In this document: one piece after another, positions 1 to 12,859 of the stretch
Layout of the letters: each line of letters begins with the position of its first letter
Numbering within the stretch: position 1 is the stretch's first letter
From: Sclerotinia nivalis
Lineage: Eukaryota; Ascomycota; Leotiomycetes; Helotiales; Sclerotiniaceae
Length of the DNA: 64,000 nt
Assembly (NCBI GenBank): GCA_029531795.1
Contig: JAPEIS010000002.1
Location: forward strand, 558,001 to 622,000
Direction: 5' to 3'
The notes under the pieces: generated by a model
Told to the model about the DNA's origin: nothing
Databases searched by the model: none
Seen by the model: only the letters and a program-made list of their open reading frames with translations
Program-made: the position numbers and the translations under genes

Positions 1-210
1 TACGCGTAAGGTTATGAGTTGATGAGCCTCTTTTCTTTTACGATTTCGGGTGTTTTTACATCATTTGCATCTTGTGATTCTATCTTCTTCCTTACATTTG
101 AAGAACTTCTTTTTCTATTCTTTCGAAATCGTGAATATTATACTCACATACATACCAAAGCAAACGTTCAGACACTTAGGTAGTTCTGCGTTTTGTTTTA
201 TCTTCAGCCC

Positions 211-228
211 CTCGAATATATATATATA
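211..228 (+). promoter_or_regulatory. possible TATA element upstream of the MARVEL gene
   Basis: A TATATATATA run lies about 100 bases before the chosen ATG at 329. The sequence between it and the ATG has no other obvious gene. Position and composition fit a core promoter, but fungal promoters are weakly conserved, so this is only a suggestion. Confidence 0.25.
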
Positions 229-328
229 CGAGGCACCCTACAAACACGAGATTCCGAATAAACCGTCGAAATACATACCAACTTCACATTCTATTGCGCT
301 CACATTCATCGATCAACATATCATCAAG

Positions 329-1258
329 ATGGAATTCTCAATACATAATTTACAAAAATACAAGCTAGCTGTGCATATCATACAGCTATCCATGGCGGTG
401 GTCATATGGATCTTAGATATTGTCGTGATGCGATCATCTGCAAATGTTGATGGAAGGCTCGGATGGAATTTCGGATATGTATGTTTTTATCCTTTCACAG
501 ATGAAATATGTTTGGTTACTGATGAGTTTGAATAGACTTTCTTGGTTTTACCGGCAGTTATATATCTTACAATGACAGTACGATTTCCAAGGACGAGGAA
601 GTTCGCAAATCCATATGCGCTGTTGATTATTGATCTCGTTTGGTGTATCATGGCTTTGTCGGCATTTGCGGCAGTCGCAAATTGGAATGGAACTGGAAGA
701 TGTGGAAGTGGTTGTAAGGTGAGCAAGGCAGTTGTTGGGTTGGGAGTGTTTTTATGGTATGATTCTATCCTCTTCATCAAAACCCTCAGTAATCCATATC
801 TAATCCAAGATAATAGGCTCTTTTGGATCCTTTCAACAGCTATGTCAGTTTATGGCCTTATGTACTACAGAAGAGAAGGTTATCTACCAGGCGCATCTCG
901 AGCCCCCAATAACGCAGCCATGATTGATCCCGACAAAGAAGCCTTCTCCACCGCTCCCCACGATGACGAATATGCACCCGTTCATAACGCAGAAGAACAT
1001 GAAGAACATGAATTACATGATGATGGATATCCGGGAGGAAATTTCGTAGGGAGGGTTCATACACCAGATTACGAACCTTCGAGTTATGGAGGTTCGTATG
1101 CACCTACATCGATGGCTCATCATGATGATTTGGAAGCTTCAACGGCGTATACGGGATATAGTGCGAGTGGGTATGGAGGATCACAAAACTCTAGGACAGG
1201 ACGAGCTCAATTTCCTACGGGGAATTATGATAATATCCCGGTGATTGGTGAACCATGA
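329..1258 (+). CDS. MARVEL-domain four-helix membrane protein
   Basis: Three exons are inferred: 329-478, 536-756 and 817-1258, giving about 270 residues. Intron 1 (479-535) starts GTATGT and intron 2 (757-816) starts GTATGA and ends TAG. Removing both gives four hydrophobic segments, at roughly residues 13-34, 51-65, 77-100 and 108-135, followed by a long hydrophilic tail rich in D, E, H, Y and G. That is the usual layout of fungal MARVEL proteins, which sit in plasma-membrane or vesicle domains. The start at 329 was chosen because it directly precedes the first membrane segment; upstream in-frame codons look non-coding. No catalytic residues are expected. The subfamily and precise role are unknown. 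Confidence 0.8.
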
Positions 1259-2848
1259 GGAAATACATTATTCATCAATAAATGAGTAATGCATGAACGG
1301 ATGGATGAATGACACAGGATAGATGATTTTGCGTTGGCGTTTCTGGTCCTGCTCTTGTGGTTTTCATACCAATGGATACCTACAAAATTATCTGTGTATG
1401 TGTGTGCTGGATTGGTGGATGGATGGATGGATTGGTTGAGGAAGGGACACATACAGTTACATATGAATGCATGCATTTATTGCATGTATTACATGTATTT
1501 GATTGTATGAGAACAGCATGTGATGAAAAGGAAACATGACTTGCATATGTACATTCGGGGGTTTTAGGGAGAAATTTGTGGAGGGCTTCACTTGGCACGA
1601 ACATAGGTAAGCACGAGGATAGGATGGTGAGGGTGAGGGTGAGGATAAGGATGAATTTGGATCCGGAGGGTGACTTCACAATGGATTTTATATAGAAAAT
1701 TACCTTTGTACAAAGGGATGAAATGGAATTAAATATATTAAAACGAAAAGTAAAAAGTATGAATTTATTGATGGATGGATAAACAACATTTGTGATTCTT
1801 TTTTTTATGAATGAGATCTCCAATATCTCTCATCTAATGCCTCTAAAATATTATTTATCCACGGCCCGATGATTCACATTATTGGTGCCCAACAATATGT
1901 GAGGATGTGTGAGGATGTGTGATGCGTGAGAATTTACGGTAAGGAACATGAATGTGATGGTACTGGTAAGGTAAAACTGCATTTTGGTTGAGACAAATAT
2001 ATGTTCTTTGCGTTTGTGAAAAGATAGGATCGGATGTTTGTATGTTGATATACTAGGTAGGTAGGTAGATAGGTAGGTAGGTAGGGAAATATATCTGTTT
2101 GGTTTGGTAAGGTTGGTAAGGTTGGTTTGGTTTGGTTTTGGTTTGGTTTATATGTATGGTATTATTCATATTGGTGATATGGTTGGAAATATCACAGCGG
2201 TTAAGATCAAGGTAATAGAACTGAATTAATGCTGGAGACAAACGAAAAGGGAGGAAAGGCTCGGCGCGAATTCATCTACAAGGTAGTAGGTAACCTTCAT
2301 AATATAATTGGCGTCATACAATATGAAATGTGAAATGTGAACGAACCATTGGAGCTTGGAGGATTAAAATGGCGGGGTTACACGAGGTTACAGTTACACG
2401 GAAACCGGTTGTGGATGTTGTGGATGTTGTGGAGGAAGGAGGGGAATGGGAGGGGAAATGGCACCCCACTGATTCAATATATGTACTGTACGGAAATTGT
2501 AAGATCTTAAATTGAGTTTCTCATCTTTCTTCTTTTTCGAGAATCCCTTCAACTACTTAGTACTTTCACCCACTTTCACATACTTTCACATACTTAAGTG
2601 TAGACAGATATCCGCGTACTTTATCCTCGTTCTCCAATTCTTCTGAGTTATTCTAGAATCCTAGAATCCTAGAGTCACAAGTCTCAAGTCTCAACATTCG
2701 AACAAGAAAAGAGAAGAAAGAAAGAAAGAAAGAAAGAATTACGCTTTGTTCTGTGGCTTTTCGTCTTGTGAGGAAGAGAAAGATACAATTTACGAATCTA
2801 CGAATTTCCGGGTTCTGTTCAGTATTTGTGTTGTTAACAATTGCAAAT
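1259..2848. other. intergenic region with microsatellites
   Basis: No supported gene. It contains GTAG repeats at about 2055-2087, a GGTTT-rich tract at 2098-2150 and a GAAA repeat near 2714-2738, just upstream of the HAD gene. Short open frames here are low-complexity and are not annotated. Confidence 0.6.
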
Positions 2849-3762
2849 ATGGCTCCTGTTAGTTCTCCCCTTTTTCATTGCTATTTACTTTGAAATTTCA
2901 TGTCTATATCGATCAATCATGAATGAATGATCTGAAGCTCTAACCTTCTACTTTGCATCGATCAATCAATCAACTATGATCTTCTTCTCCAACCCCTTCG
3001 TACCCCCAACTAACCCCTTCCCCTAACTAGATAACCACCCTCCTCTTCGATTGCGACAACACTCTCGTACTCTCGGAATCCCTCGCCTTCGAAGCTTGCG
3101 CCGACCTCGCCAATGAAATACTCTCCGCTCGCGGCATCAAAGACCACTACACAGGTCCACAACTCCTACATGAATTCGTCGGACAAAATTTCCGCGGTAT
3201 GATTGGCAGTCTCAAGAAAAAATATAATTACGAAATGGACGATGCAGAATTAGAGAGTTACGTGAGTAAAGAAGAAGATAAAGTGATTGGGAAACTCAAG
3301 GCTGCTCTTAAACCCTGCGAGGGTGTCGATGAAGAATTGATCCGTCTTGAGAAAGAGGGAACGTATAAAATGGCTGTTGTATCTTCTAGTGCTTTACGTA
3401 GAGTTAAAGCTTCGGTAGAGAAAGTCGATCAGGCGAAATATTTTGGAGGGGAGATTTATAGCGCTGCGAGTAGTTTGCCGAAACCCACGAGTAAACCTGA
3501 TCCGGCGGTTTATATCTTTGCGATGGAGAAATTGGGGGTGAAACCAGAGGAATGTGTGGCGATTGAGGATAGTAAGAGTGGTGCTACGGCGGCGGTTCGA
3601 GCGGGAATTTTTACGGTGGGTTATGTGGGGAGTTATGAGGTGGAGGAGAGGGAGAAGATGGAGGGGGTTTTGTTGGAGGCGGGTTGTAAGGTCATTATGA
3701 AGGAGTGGAAAGAGTTTAAGGGGATTTTGGAGAAGATACAAAATGGGGGTTTAGAGAATTAG
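2849..3762 (+). CDS. HAD-superfamily hydrolase (CbbY/GS1-like phosphatase)
   Basis: Two exons: 2849-2857 encodes only M-A-P, then an intron at 2858-3030 (GTTAGT...CTAG), then 3031-3762. The product is about 246 residues. Motif I is FDCDNT at about residues 10-15, with the two aspartates used by HAD phosphatases as nucleophile and acid/base. Motif II is the serine-rich VVSSSAL stretch, a conserved lysine sits in the SKPDP segment, and motif III/IV is the IEDSKSG stretch. The helical cap lies between motifs I and II, typical of subfamily I enzymes acting on small phosphate esters. The substrate cannot be told from sequence. The very short first exon is supported by frame agreement and by the need to include the motif I aspartates. 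Confidence 0.85.
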
Positions 3763-3891
3763 ATGGGGTAGAGGAGATCAGATCGTTCGCAATGGCTGGG
3801 TTTAAGATGGGAGGAGTGAGATGAGATATTGAGAAAGTTTCCTTGCCCAAAAATTTCTTTGGAAGATATTTTTATTACTTTTAAAGCTTGT

Positions 3892-3944
3892 GGAAGGGGA
3901 AGGGGAAGGGGAAGGGGAAGGGGAAGGGGAAGAGGAAAAAGAGA
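3892..3944 (+). repeat. (GGGGAA)n microsatellite
   Basis: About eight tandem hexamers of GGGGAA occur downstream of the HAD gene, the last ones with substitutions. It is a simple sequence repeat with no coding role visible. Confidence 0.9.
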
Positions 3945-4478
3945 TAGGAGTGCTGAGGGTCTTGTAGCTTATTTACAGATGACTTTCAAATATACTTATC
4001 GTTCCATTCATCACATACACCACTTCATCTTTTCTCTATTGTACACACTGCGCTGTTATTTTTCTACCCCGATCTACTTTTTCACTATCCTGCTACTCTG
4101 CTATTTTGCTGCCCTTAGCTTCCATATCTTGCTCTATTCATATATCCCTATACTGTGATAAGATCTTCCATCAATGATGGAACTTGAGAATTTTGGGAAT
4201 TCAAGGATTATAGATACCGTACCAAAAAGGAGGCAGGTAACGTGACTCCAAAAGGGTCTATATAACCACTCCAACTCAATCTAGTTTAATAAAAAATGCG
4301 CAACTTCAATTTATCATTTTGTATCCGTTTCCGTCGTGTTTACTATTATAAATGAAAAATTGACTATTTATTATCTTGACTATTTGGTCGGTAGTATATG
4401 GTTTGTGGGAGATGATGTGATGTTTTGGGAGGGGGGTTGTATTGATGGGGGGGGGTTGTGGAGGATTTTTTTTTGGCC

Positions 4479-4516
4479 GGGGAGGGGGGAAGGGGTGGAT
4501 AAGGGGTTTGTGGGGG
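4479..4516 (+). other. predicted G-quadruplex-forming G-run cluster
   Basis: Five runs of at least four Gs lie within 38 bases (4479-4482, 4484-4489, 4492-4495, 4503-4506, 4512-4516), separated by loops of 1-7 bases. Further long G-runs flank it at 4430-4455. This meets the usual sequence rule for an intramolecular quadruplex. Function is unknown. Confidence 0.5.
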
Positions 4517-6477
4517 ATTTGTGTTTGTGGGGGATTTGTGGGTTGTTGGATAGATATGGAGGGTGAAAGGGAAGGAAAGGAAAGGGGAGAGGGGAGGGTA
4601 GATGGGGGAGGCGAGGAGGGTAGAGTGCGGGGAGGGTAGAGTGCGAGGAGGATAGAGGAGGGATAATAACTAGAAATCAACAACTAGAATTTTGATGGGA
4701 TAATAACTAGAAATCAACAATTAGAATTTTGATGGACAAAAATCAGATATTAAACAAGATATATAAATATATATTATATCGAGGAGGTTTTTATGATTTT
4801 ATCATTATAAGGTTATAGATTGGTACAAATTTTTGATTGGTTGTAAAAATATTGGATTGATGGGAAGATATCTATATCTGGTGTGATGTTAGGAATATGA
4901 GGTTTGATGAGGTTTGGTGTGAGGCTGATTGGTGATTGGGGGGATGGGGAATGATTGGGAGGGTGAGTAAGATAGAAGGGTAAAGTTGGATGTGAGGTTG
5001 ATTGGTGATAGAGGGAGATGGGATGGATATAAGGTCGGCGATAGGGGGGATGATATGGGATAAGATCGACAGAAAGAGATGAGATGATATAGGTGGGGTT
5101 GTGATTGGGCTGTGGTTGAGGTTGGAAATTTATATGTAAGGGGTGTGTGTGTATATCTAAATCTCTATATATATATATATTCTGAATTGGAATTTGATGC
5201 GGAGGAGAGAATGAGAGATAAAATAATGAATGAAATGAGAGGTAGGGTGGGTAGGATGTGGTGATTCATATGGTTGTAGTTGTAGATATAGATATGATTA
5301 CAGGTGGAAGATAAAATGGGAGGTAAGATGGGGAGGAAAGATAGAATACTTGAAGTCATTAAAATGAAAGAGAGAGTAAAGTTTAATTGTTTCGTTTTCT
5401 TTCGTTTCGTTTCGTTTTGTTTTGTTTGTTGAAAGAGAGGTAGATAGGTGAGGGAGATGGTGAAAGGTCGAGGGTGATAATGAAGAGCAAATAATGAAAA
5501 GTAGAAAATGTAGGGTGAATAGTGGATGGTGGGCGGATGGTAGGATAGTAGATATAAGTCGGGATTGAAATGATGCATAGTGATGGTCAAGTGAGGTGGA
5601 TAAGTATAACAAGGAATAGGAAAAGGAGGGTAGGAAACAGAGGAACAATAGGATAGCAGTAGGTAATGGTAGGTAATGACAAGTTAAGATGAGGTATGGT
5701 GAGGTATGGTGATTGAGCACATGAGGGAGATATCTATCGATATTATAAGATGGGGAGGGATATTGGATATAACCACGATATTGAATATAATGATGTTGGA
5801 TATGTCATGCTGGTAATATGTGAAAAGCTTCACCAGAATGAAGATCGTGTGGAAGATTAGGTGCGGTTTTTACTTATCCCTTCGAGAATGGTAGTTAGTA
5901 TATATAATCTAATCTTATAATCTTTTGCTTTGGATCTGAGGAGATGATATAGAAATAGGAGATGGATGGGAAAGTGAAGATGGAGAAAATATATACAGTG
6001 TACGGATGTATAACGTGCGACGGTTCCCAATTCGCCGGTATTAGATGGATGCAGGTACGGACTTGTAATGAAATTCGATGTATCTCATCTATAATAAGCC
6101 ACAATGTTAGTGTTAGTGTTTTAGTCGCACGAATTATCTCTAGATATCATTTTGCGACGCATACAATATTTGAGATATTAGAGAGATATTTACCGTAGAT
6201 GTAAGGAATAGCACGATCTTTTGATTTCATGATGGATATTGGGTGTGTATATGCTATTTTGGTATTGAGTAAAATTATGCAAGAAAATTCAATGTTGATC
6301 TTTCTGGGTATCTAAACTTGACGCTTGGGAGTTTTGGAAAGGAAAAAAAGGCAGAGAATTTATAACGCCCGTCTGCTTACTCCTGTAATCTTGCGTCTGT
6401 AGATATCTCTCCACCTACAGGGTATATGGAAATAAAATATAACTCCGTCCGCTTCATATAAATAGCACCAGCATGTC

Positions 6478-8346
6478 TCAAGCTCTAGTCTTGCGCAATT
6501 CCTCAACCTCCTTCCTCAAAGCGTCCCTCTCCAACTTAAGAACCTCATCCTTCAACCTCGCAACCTCATCTTTGAGTCCTGCAACTTCATCTTTATTGAT
6601 TGAAGCACCATGCTCAAGTTCCGACACTCTTCCCCGTCCAAGTTCCGTAAGTTGTTGATCATGATGAATAACTTGCTCCGTGAGTCTGATAACCAAATCA
6701 ACCAATTTCATATTTCGACGTGCAAGTCCTGCAGTTTCATCTTTGAGTCCAGTGATTTCACCTCTTAATCTTGAGGCCTCGTCAGCTTGATTCTGAGCCT
6801 GGTTTCTCAATCGTCCAACTGTTCCAAATAATGATACGATTTGTTGGGTTTGGTCAGAAGTCTGGATGTTGAGTATTGTGATGCTCTTGTGATTCTCCCG
6901 AACCACATTCTGCATATCGGCTACCTGCTCGTTCATATCATCCATCTGTTCCGCGATATTCAATGGTTCGTCGACATCCCGGTCGACTGAGTTGGATAAG
7001 TAGCCGTCTAAGCCATTTGAGCTATCTGAGTCATTATCTGCCGAGCCCTCGATGGAAGGCACTGGAGCTTCTTCAGTAAGAGTAACTGAATCAGTGTCTG
7101 AACAGTTGGCAAAATCTTCCACTTGACGATCGGAGGCGGGATTATTGAACATCGAATGTATGTCCTCTTCATTTTCAACAGAATTCCCTACCCTATAAGG
7201 AGGAGTACGAGAAAACATATCAAGAGGTTCTGTGATTTGATCCTCAGTACCATTGAGATCTACAGAGATGCCACGACCTCCAATAGGAAAAGCAGGGTCC
7301 CGAGATAATATGGACGGAGACTGTATGTCAAAAAGATTACGGCTGTTAGGATTATGCATGTGACAGGGCTCCATGAGAAGAGCGGAGTTTTGACCGAATA
7401 AGGAATTCTGTGGAGGTTGTTTTTGATGTTCAGCATCGTCACCAGCAAGAGCAGGAGTCACGGATTCCCATGGCAAATGTCTCTTATTTCGAACACTTTC
7501 CGCAGAAGCAGGTACTCTTGGTGGTGGTGGTAGTGATGTGTTGCAGAGGTCATTCTTGTATTCGTTTGGTGAAGCACTTGACATTTGCGTCTTGACATCT
7601 TCATTGAGCTGTGAGACGCTCTTCAGTTGAGTGACTCTTCTCTCTCTGCCAGCCTCTAATTGTGAGGCACATGCCTTGTTTAGACGTGCTATTTCTGCTG
7701 AAGAAAGACTGGCTGCAACAACACTAAATCGAGATTGCTGTGATGCTGGTACATCATATCTCTGATGAAAACCGTTCGCTTGTCTCTTTGAAGGTGGTAA
7801 GTAATCTTCCTCATCGTCAGAAAATCGCTTTCTGCTGAAGCTCTCTGGGTTTGGAGAGGTGCTCTTCATGGCGTTCATGCTCTTTAATACCCCGAGAAAT
7901 TCCTTTCGAATGTGGGGCTCCACTCCTTGTGGTTGTTCTGGATAAGGAGTATAGATTTCTTGGTGTTCTCACTCCGAAGGTTGATCTTCAGGGGAAGGAA
8001 ACCCGGCAAGAGAAGGATAACGTTCCCAAATGTTCGGGCTTGCAGGCTGATATTCCGGCGAAGAATAACGCGGTTGCTGCTCAGGGTCTACAGTCGTCGT
8101 AGTTGAAACTGACTGATCTGCAGCTAATGGTGGATGACATGGCCGAGAGTGAACTCCTCTTACTGTGTCAGACGAACCCGGAGCTCTCAGATCAAAGAGC
8201 TTTGCACAGTTAGTTTCAACTGCATGTTAAATATGTAGAGAGAAACTTACGTTTCCTTCTGAACGATCATCTTGTCTGTCTTCAAAATAATTTTTGTTGC
8301 CGAGGATTGGGCTTCTTTCTGAGAAGTTATTGTTTCCTGACGCCAT
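6478..8346 (-). CDS. unknown coiled-coil protein gene with an in-frame TGA
   Basis: Exon 1 is 8346-8251 (ATG at 8346, donor GTAAGT) and exon 2 runs from 8199 to the stop at 6478. Both join in phase 0. The frame continues from 8199 through a TGA at 7969-7971 into a 481-codon open stretch. Residues on both sides of the TGA look alike (P, E, Q, Y-rich). The product would be about 590 residues: a disordered, acidic N-terminal two thirds with a basic patch (PPSKRQ), then a C-terminal coiled coil of about 170 residues with repeated LKDEVA/LKDETA heptads. I do not recognise the family. The TGA may be a true nonsense mutation, may be removed by a small unrecognised intron (GTGAGA lies at the stop), or translation may start downstream at an internal ATG. 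Confidence 0.55.
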
Positions 8347-10813
8347 TTTTTCTGCTTCTATGGGGATGTTGTCAGCTTTGCAGCACCAGAAATAAATAGA
8401 AAATTTATCTTGCACAACAATAAAAAAAAAGAAGTTGTAGCTGTTGCAACCGGATGGTGTTAGACAGAATATTTCTGATCAAGAAGGAGACAATATGGGT
8501 TTTAATTCAAGTACAAAAGTCTCGGAGTATCTTGGATTGCTGATGGTTTAAGACCAGGAGGGAAGAGTATCGAAGTAGAAAGATAAGACTTACAAGAATA
8601 GAACTTGTGTATAGTTGAAGAAGTTGAGATGTTTCGTTGTCGGTAGAAGTTGTTATGTGGAAGAGGTTGTGTAATCAAGATATTTTTGTAAAAGAAGTTG
8701 TTGTAAAAGAGAAGTGGATGACTTTCAGGAAACGCAAACTGAGATACCTCCACTAGCGCGAGAATTTCCAAATTCGCTTGATTGAATATGAAGAATTGTA
8801 TGAGTCAAAGAAGTGAATTGCTTGGAGTGTAAAGTTTTGTATGAAAATCTCGGAAGTCGATGTTGACGGTGTGTCTGTGATGTTGAGAGTTGTTGTAATT
8901 TTAAGGAACCAGTGTACAAGATGGGGGGTTTTATAAAGATTACCTGATAGAAATACAGTGGTTAGACGCTAACATTCTCTAGCGTTACTAGTCGCCGTAG
9001 CATCAATAACTATTCACAATATGGCGGTGATCCTCTGTATGGTTCTCATACTGCTATGTGTTCACTTGATTAGTAGAAGAACAGAGATAGACTTGTTCAT
9101 GTCAAACATTCTCGGTCCTTTAACTTCTTGTAAACCAATCAGGCCGAAGATATTGGATATCAACTTATCAATGTTTGCCTTACTATGACAGAGACGATGT
9201 ATATTTTGTGTAGGATAGTCAACCAAGCGAAGATGTCCAATGTTGCCCACCCTGAATTTCTGAATGCGCCTAGACTTCGAATCATTTTGATCTACTAAGT
9301 ATTCCACCTCGAATATGACACTATAAATATCCAATGACAAGTTAAACATCAACCGTTCTCTAATATTGGACAAGTTCAAGAAGCCAGAAGCTGCGGGGCA
9401 CACTATCTAAGATGAAATAGACCGCACTTCAGAAAAACTATTTTTAACTAAATCGACCAATCCTTATCTTGAGTTGAGATTCTGGCAAATGCAATCGTGG
9501 CCTTTTGATTTACTAAATCAAATAGAATTATATTCAGAATATTAACAACAATGTTGTTGTGTAGAAGTCATCAATACAAACACAGGTATTCTTGTTGTGG
9601 CTTTTCCGGCAAATCAGCTTGCAGTCACCCAATAAGATCATCTTCATGTGATGCGCATGTGATCTTCGAATATTTGTTGCATATCTGATGCGCAGGGTGC
9701 TTACTTTTGAATGCCCAGCCAAAGAGCCTCCAAAATACATGCAGGCCAATTCCCAACTACCTGAGATAGCGAATTTGTCGTACTCGATGATTGTAACTCT
9801 CGGCCCGTCATCTTTTGATAATCTGGAGTATTGCTGGGAGGGGCACTCCCCGAAACTTTGATGGCATAGCGCGGTTTAAGGTTTGGGCCTCCAAAGTTTT
9901 TCCCAATATTTTTCTTTTGACTCCAACCATGCGAACGTCCGGCAGCCTATCACGTATGATTTTAACCCGAAGCTCCATAAGAAGCCCAAGAAAGAGGCGA
10001 AAGCTATCCAGGGCTATTTTTAAGCATATTCGTAAGTCACATCCCCATGGCTTTTCTCCTTCGATGTATGAATTTACATGGTGGTGCAAAGCTAATTTGC
10101 GGATTAGCCGTCGACATAGCACGTCGAAGGAAACAGAACATATATCGTGAACCGTTACTCTATGATCTTTATGAAAAAGCTTGCAAACGCCAAAGCCAGG
10201 CTTCATCGGCCTTATTGAAATTCGGAATTCTCAACTTATTGTTCTAAGATAGGTCTGTCATCTCGAGGTTGGTGACGGAAAACAGAGCACCTTTGTTCCT
10301 GTGGCGTCTGCTTCGTCAGACAAGGATTAAGGAATTGCTATAAATATGAGCAAAACGTTTCAGCGCCAGGTTAATGCATCTCCGGCTTGAAGGACCTTAG
10401 CATAAGCAATTATCTCCCTAGGCATTCTTGTGTGGTTTTTTCGTCCAAGGCAGTGGTGATGTATCTGTAAGTACTCTGGCGGAATTCATCGCAGGCCCCT
10501 ATCCTATAAGAAACTACGAGGTCATTGTACTTGAATAATAGCGGCGAATGACCAAGAGCTCTATTACACATTAATCTCAAGCTGATGATAGCATCTACGA
10601 GCATCTACGAGCAACGACTGACAATTGAATGTATCAGGGACCACCTTGGAGGTGCTTGTAATCCTACCGTGGATTTTTAATCCGTGGTGAGTACCATATA
10701 TATACATTGTAGTTTGCCGGTATATTTGTGAGAGTCTCAATCATAAAGGAGAGGCACATACAGAAATTTTCAAAGATTCAAATTGGCGATCCCTTCCACC
10801 CATTCCAAACTCC
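8347..10813. other. region without a supportable gene
   Basis: The first 600 bases upstream of 8346 are probably promoter and leader of the coiled-coil gene. A 113-codon minus-strand frame at 9062-9403 is preceded by a possible TTAG acceptor at about 9407. Overlapping frames on both strands occur at 9808-10206. None has a recognisable motif or a convincing exon partner. Confidence 0.4.
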
Positions 10814-12859
10814 CTAAACGCCATCCCTATCCAAAACCCCCTTTTTCCCAAATCCTAGTTTTCCTCTTCCCGAAAATTGCTCCCGAGAATCCTCATCATC
10901 CTGAATGTTATAACCAACACCAACTAAATTGATATAGGAAACAAAAATGTTTGCTTCTCTTGCATCTTTTCGTTGTTTCGGGCTTGTTTTTCTATTATCT
11001 GGAGGTGCTTCCTCTAGATTAAACGCAGCAACGAGCTCGCTTCGAGTAGATGGATCTTGAGCACCATAAACGACAAGGCACCCTGAACTTGGGCGAAACA
11101 GAACCAAAAACTATTATTGTATTGGAGTTGATAATCTTTTGAAGTAAAAGAGAGGAGAGAACATACTAATTGAATAAGCGCAACGGTAAACGGGTCAGCA
11201 CATGCAATAAACATTTTTTCTGATTTTGCTTCATTTTGGCCCTCTATCTCAAGATCTTCTGCAACTATTTCTACTTCTTCCCTACTAATAACCCTTCGTA
11301 GTGATTGCGGCGTGGGTGGAGGGAGCTTTGAGGAAGAATTTCAACATCAAAGTCCGGGTCAGAGTCCGAGGCAATGCAATTCTCAGTGTTGTTAAGGTGT
11401 TCTTTAAGGATTTGATAACGAGCCTGCAAACTTTTTTTGTCATTGGCTTCCAGCTTTTCAATCTCAGCACAAGGGTGTTGAATTTCGCTGTCTCTGTAAA
11501 TTTCCTCGAGGTAGGGGCCAAACCACAACTTATTCACCTCCTTCCGAGAACTCAATTCCCAAACATTGTGTTGATTTAGATATTCAACATTGAGGTCAAC
11601 CGCCTGGCCATCTTTACCTGCCTTGGCAATTACCGCCGCGAACCCGGGGAAATTAGCACAGAGCCTATATGCTCTAAAGTTAAAGTTGCATCGAAGTGCA
11701 GGTGTAGCAACTCTCATTTGCGCTTTGCCTTTTTGGAGAACTCCATCTTGAGCGAATCTTGGGCCTGACCCGTGATGTACCTGATCTCAACCGCTTGCTC
11801 TTTTAAAATGCGCAAATTCTCTCGGTGCTTCTTAAGCTCAGGCAATTCCACAGTGTTTCGGTCTAGCCACAATGAATCTTGCCGGCGCCGAATCATGAGC
11901 TTTTTCCCGAAGGTAACTTGTTTAATGCTAAAAGCCAAGAGCTGATCCATGATATTCTTTGCGGCAATGGATATTTCACTAGAGCTCCCACCATTGTCCG
12001 AGCCATCTGATTTGTCTGAATTATCTAACCCAATATTTTCTTGGAAACGCTCTAGCATCGCTGTGACATCAGTCTCGTCATAGTCCAATTATTTGAGGCG
12101 TTTGGTAGTTTCCGCAGTTATCTTTTTAAAACCCGTGTGGAGTTCATCCAATTCTTTTGAAGTTACTCCTTTGTACCAAGAATGACCGCTCGAATCTGGA
12201 GAAGAGAGAATAACACTAAGGTTTTTGGGCCCAGTGGTGATTGGAGTTCCTGAACGCCCAAAGAAATAAGGTGTTTCAGCGAGTTTGCCCCGGTAAGAAC
12301 GTGCAACATCCATTTGGTCCTTGAAATTTTTGGGAACAACAGTGTTAGTATTTCGCACCTTGTGGTATCCGTCCCACGCCATAAAACCCCAATTTGCGCC
12401 GTCGTGCTTCTCTGTTGAGAAACCAAAATGTTTCACAATATTCGGCGGAGGGCAATTCACGATTGATTCCGTCGCTGCAACCAAAGCAATAAATCAAAAG
12501 CAAACGTTGGTAGGACAAGAAGACATTTTTTCAATGACATTCTCCATTTTGTTACCAAAACTGGCAAGAATACCTTTCTTTCGTTCTGCGCCGTGCTCAG
12601 TTAAAACGTGGCAACACAAAAAGAACTCGATTGTTTTCCCTAACCCAACATCATCACCGTTGATACCACCAGGGCAGCCTCGAATTGTTTGGCAGAGCGT
12701 CCACAACACTCCATGCGCTTGATAAAGCTGGGTTGTTGTGAATGAAATGAGGATAGAGAGTGGAAGAAAGTGGAAGAAAGTTGGAAGAAAGTGGGGTAGG
12801 TATAGAGTAAAATGGTTAAGAGCCATTTCAGCTGTAGAAAAAGTAATTATTCCGTACAA
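10814..12859 (-). pseudogene. degraded SNF2-family helicase
   Basis: Pieces of a SNF2/Swi2 ATPase follow in order. Motif I reads DDVGLGKT at about 12640. Motif II is a degenerate DGYHK near 12375. An SGTPI motif III lies near 12250, and an RRRQDS segment near 11895. A recognisable start of the C-terminal helicase lobe (VVYGAQDP, then VGVGYNIQD) sits at 11040-10900. An ordinary intron (11111-11166, GTATGT...AATAG) separates two of the pieces. Breaks: in-frame TGA at 12494-12496, in-frame TAA at 12089-12091, a frame change at about 11716 and another near 11270. Motif VI with its arginine finger is missing, as is the N-terminus. Intact family members remodel chromatin or repair DNA with ATP. This copy cannot encode a full enzyme. 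Confidence 0.75.

Larger units (their letters stand above)
3763..6477. other. gene-free, strongly purine-biased intergenic region
   Basis: No gene is supported. From about 4380 to 5770 the plus strand is dominated by G and A, with very few pyrimidine runs except a TTTCG/TTTTG tract near 5390-5430. Open frames called on the minus strand here are runs of P, S, L, T and H from the pyrimidine strand and look like compositional artefacts. Confidence 0.6.

Noticed and set aside
4306..4683. 125-codon minus-strand frame
   Set aside because: Composed of P/S/T/L runs from the pyrimidine strand of a low-complexity tract; no motif, no splice partner.
9808..10206. 132-codon minus-strand frame overlapping a 111-codon plus-strand frame
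   Set aside because: Both strands are open over the same stretch, neither has a family motif, and no flanking exons fit.
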